Shown: positions 6,153 to 7,650 of the stretch, piece after piece
Layout: each line of letters starts with the position of its first letter
Position numbering within the stretch: the stretch's first letter is position 1
DNA from: Microbacteriaceae bacterium
GTDB taxonomy: Bacteria > Actinomycetota > Actinomycetes > Actinomycetales > Microbacteriaceae
Assembly (NCBI GenBank): GCA_025463615.1
Contig: JAODAU010000289.1
Coordinates: forward strand, 1 to 7,650
Direction: 5' to 3'
DNA length: 7,650 bases
Translations under genes and position numbers: made by a program
Notes under the pieces: generated by a model
Database searches by the model: none
What the model was told of the DNA's origin: nothing
The model's input: only the letters and a program-made list of their open reading frames with translations

Positions 6153-7081
6153 CAGTCGACGTGGTCGTCGATCGGGCCGCCGTACCAGTGCTCGAGGATG
6201 GCGCGGGCGATGGAGGTGTGGCCGGGCAGCACGATCTCGTCGAGCGAGGCGGCGAGCTCCGCGCGGGTGAACCAGCGCAGGTCGAGGATCTCCTCGCCGT
6301 CCGGGGCGGCGACGGTGCCCGATCCGGGCTCCACTCGCGCGGTGAAGCCGAGCATGAGGCTCGCGGGGAACGGCCACGGCTGCGAGCCGAGGTAGACCGG
6401 GTCGGTGACGCGGATGCCGGACTCCTCGAACACCTCGCGCACCACGGCGGCCTCGAGCGACTCCCCCGGCTCGACGAAGCCGGCGAGCAGCGAGTAGCGG
6501 TTCTTCTCCCACAGCGCGTTGGAGCCGAGCAGGATGCGGTCGTCGTCGTCGACGATGCCGACGATGATGGCCGGGTCGGTGCGCGGGAAGATCTCGCCGC
6601 CGTCCGGGTCGCGGCGCACCCAGCCGCCGAGCTCCGAGGTGGTCGGTCGGCCGTTGCGGGGCGAGAAGCCATGGCTGGCGTGCCAGTTGGCGAGGCCGAG
6701 CGCGGTGGTGAAGAGGCCGGCATCCAGGTCGCTCAGGCGGCTGCCGAGCGCGCGCAGGTTGCCCCAGCGGTCGGCGTCGGGCTCGAGGGCGACGGCCTGC
6801 TCGTCGCTGAGGATGACGGCGGCGATCCGCACGTCGAGCACGGGCTCCGCGAGGGCGCGGCCGAGGTAGAGGCGCTCGAGGGCCGCGGGCACGCGAGCCG
6901 GCGGCAGGAGATCCAGCGCGCCGTTCTCGTCGAGCAGCGCGTTGCCGCGGTTGAGGGCGATCACGCGGGTCGACTCGTCGTCCCAGAGCTCGGCGAGGAT
7001 GCCCGGGATGCTGCGCGTGAGGTGGTCACGATCGAGGGCGTGGCGCGACAGCGGGAGCAGCGAGAGGAACTCTGAGGGCAC
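6149..7081 (-). CDS. nudC: NudC-type NAD(H) pyrophosphatase / deNADding Nudix hydrolase lacking the zinc ribbon
   Basis: A 310-residue protein. The N-terminal NUDIX-like domain (about 1-125) is followed by the linker ALGLANWHASHGFS and the catalytic Nudix domain (about 165-295). The Nudix box is complete, from Gly201 to Ile223 (GFVEPGE, then REVFEESGI), with the metal-binding glutamates in REVFEE (215-220). The NADH-specific signature SQPWPFPAS follows at 233-241, which separates NudC from other Nudix enzymes. By family it hydrolyses NAD(H) to NMN(H) and AMP, or removes NAD caps from RNA. The zinc-ribbon region between linker and catalytic domain is present, but its cysteines are replaced (FSPRNG at 139-144, RRDPDGG at 156-162); the protein contains no cysteine at all. 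The start is GTG at 7081-7079; an in-frame TAG lies at 7099-7097 just upstream. No Shine-Dalgarno is seen. It overlaps the helicase start by four bases. Confidence 0.92.
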   Translation of the reverse strand: MPSEFLSLLPLSRHALDRDHLTRSIPGILAELWDDESTRVIALNRGNALLDENGALDLLPPARVPAALERLYLGRALAEPVLDVRIAAVILSDEQAVALEPDADRWGNLRALGSRLSDLDAGLFTTALGLANWHASHGFSPRNGRPTTSELGGWVRRDPDGGEIFPRTDPAIIVGIVDDDDRILLGSNALWEKNRYSLLAGFVEPGESLEAAVVREVFEESGIRVTDPVYLGSQPWPFPASLMLGFTARVEPGSGTVAAPDGEEILDLRWFTRAELAASLDEIVLPGHTSIARAILEHWYGGPIDDHVDW

Positions 7082-7159
7082 GGAACGACCAATCGACTAA
7101 TGGCGAGGGACCAGCGTGGCGTTCAGGCGGCCGACGGCACGGGTCTTACCCTGTGGGGT
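7082..7159. promoter_or_regulatory. Divergent promoter region between nudC and the phosphotransferase
   Basis: This 78-base gap must hold the start signals for the nudC-uvrD2 pair (leftward) and the kinase gene (rightward). The rightward -10 is clear (annotated separately). For the leftward side I see no good hexamer at leaderless distance and no Shine-Dalgarno before the GTG. Confidence 0.5.
7147..7152 (+). promoter_or_regulatory. Putative -10 hexamer of a leaderless promoter for the phosphotransferase gene
   Basis: TACCCT fits TANNNT and ends seven bases before the ATG at 7160, the same geometry as TAGCGT before the DUF2342 gene. The GGGG at 7155-7158 is too close to the ATG to serve as a ribosome binding site. 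A -35 element is not obvious. Confidence 0.4.
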
Positions 7160-7650
7160 ATGGCCAGATCCCATCTCACTCTAGCCGCGCTCGCGACCTC
7201 GGCAGTCGCCGGGCTGGACCTCGTGGGGGCGAACCGCTACGGCTCCCGCGGCGAGGGCGACTTCGACGCCGCCATCGTCACCGGGCGCGACGGGCGGCAC
7301 TGGATCATCCGCGTGCCCACCTCGCAGCAGGCCGAGTCGGAGCAGTCCGCCGACCTCGTCTCCCTGCGCGCACTGAGCACCGGCGTGCGCACGCGGCTCC
7401 CCTTCGACGTTCCCGTGTTCGCCGGGCAGACGCCCATCGACGGCACGCGCGCCGTCGTCTACGAGTTCGTTTACGGCAGCAAGGTTCCGCTCGGCTCGAT
7501 GCGGGTCGACGAGGGCCTGCCGGACTCGATCGGGCGCGCCACCGCCGCCATCCACTCCCTGCTGTCGAGCTTCGTGGCGGATGCCGGGCTCCCCGTGCTC
7601 GCGCCCACCGAGATCCTGCGCGGCCTCGTCACCGTCATGGACCGCGCCGC
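7160..7650 (+). CDS. Aminoglycoside/macrolide phosphotransferase-like (APH family) kinase, N-terminal part
   Basis: The first 163 codons are visible and the gene runs off the right edge. The N-lobe of a protein-kinase-like fold is recognisable: NRYGSRGEGDFDAAIV (glycine-containing nucleotide-binding strand-turn-strand) at about 25-40, then RHWIIRVPTS at about 46-55 in the place of the beta-3 strand. That strand has Arg51 where a Lys is usual, though a Lys could lie elsewhere. A hinge-like VVYEFVYGSKVPLG follows at about 100-113, then IGRATAAIHSLL, typical of the helix ahead of the catalytic loop. The catalytic HxD-type loop and DFG-like Asp lie beyond the window. Such chromosomal APH-fold genes include Mph-type macrolide kinases but also many of unknown substrate, so resistance should not be assumed. 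The ATG follows a -10-like hexamer at leaderless spacing. It is divergent from nudC. Confidence 0.72.
   Translation, partial: MARSHLTLAALATSAVAGLDLVGANRYGSRGEGDFDAAIVTGRDGRHWIIRVPTSQQAESEQSADLVSLRALSTGVRTRLPFDVPVFAGQTPIDGTRAVVYEFVYGSKVPLGSMRVDEGLPDSIGRATAAIHSLLSSFVADAGLPVLAPTEILRGLVTVMDRA

Noticed and set aside
6153..6512. N-terminal extension of the helicase frame up to 6512
   Set aside because: It overlaps nudC out of frame and lacks helicase character; the conserved sequence begins just before the Q motif at the GTGA overlap.
6161..7075. Plus-strand open frame of 304 codons opposite nudC
   Set aside because: NudC on the minus strand has a complete Nudix box and SQPWPFP signature; the opposite frame has no recognisable content.
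7181..7555. Minus-strand open frame of 124 codons opposite the phosphotransferase
   Set aside because: The plus-strand frame shows kinase N-lobe features and a promoter-like hexamer; the minus frame is compositional.

Overview
The window is GC-rich throughout, codes densely on both strands, and carries gene families typical of Actinobacteria (UPF0182, DUF2342/Zincin_2, an actinobacterial ThiF-like protein). Codon third positions are strongly G/C and several starts are GTG or TTG. The protein style suggests a Microbacteriaceae-like organism, but that family-level guess is from memory and not tested.

Layout, left to right. (1) 1-995, minus: N-terminal third of a large UPF0182 membrane protein, interrupted by an in-frame TAG at 768-770; it runs off the left edge. 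(2) 1070-2179, minus: a membrane-anchored PDZ/Lon-like (S16) serine protease directly upstream of UPF0182, probably co-transcribed. (3) 2280-3656, plus: a DUF2342/Zincin_2 putative zinc metallopeptidase, divergent from the protease. (4) 3710-4567, plus: a ThiF/cyclodehydratase-like protein with four cysteines. (5) 4467-6152, minus: a UvrD/Rep-type superfamily 1 helicase that overlaps the tail of gene 4 by 101 bp. (6) 6149-7081, minus: a NudC-type Nudix hydrolase joined to the helicase by a 4-base GTGA overlap. (7) 7160-7650, plus: the start of an aminoglycoside/macrolide-phosphotransferase-like kinase, divergent from nudC and cut by the right edge.

The order UPF0182 - PDZ protease - DUF2342 - ThiF-like - UvrD2 - NudC matches, from memory, the Mycobacterium tuberculosis region Rv3193c-Rv3199c. 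The ABC1-type kinase and whiB7, which lie between the ThiF-like gene and uvrD2 there, are absent here. The block is therefore mostly a conserved actinobacterial neighbourhood rather than a recent island. I saw no transposase, tRNA, rRNA, CRISPR array, phage gene or clear factor-independent terminator. No stretch over 100 bases lacks a gene.

The functional links are loose: envelope proteolysis (PDZ-S16 with UPF0182), an unexplained soluble pair (zincin-like plus ThiF-like), and a coupled pair for nucleotide/RNA-cap hydrolysis and DNA unwinding. The points most worth checking are the amber codon in UPF0182, a NudC with no cysteine at all (so no zinc ribbon), the 101-bp convergent overlap, and the orphan ThiF-like/zincin pair.
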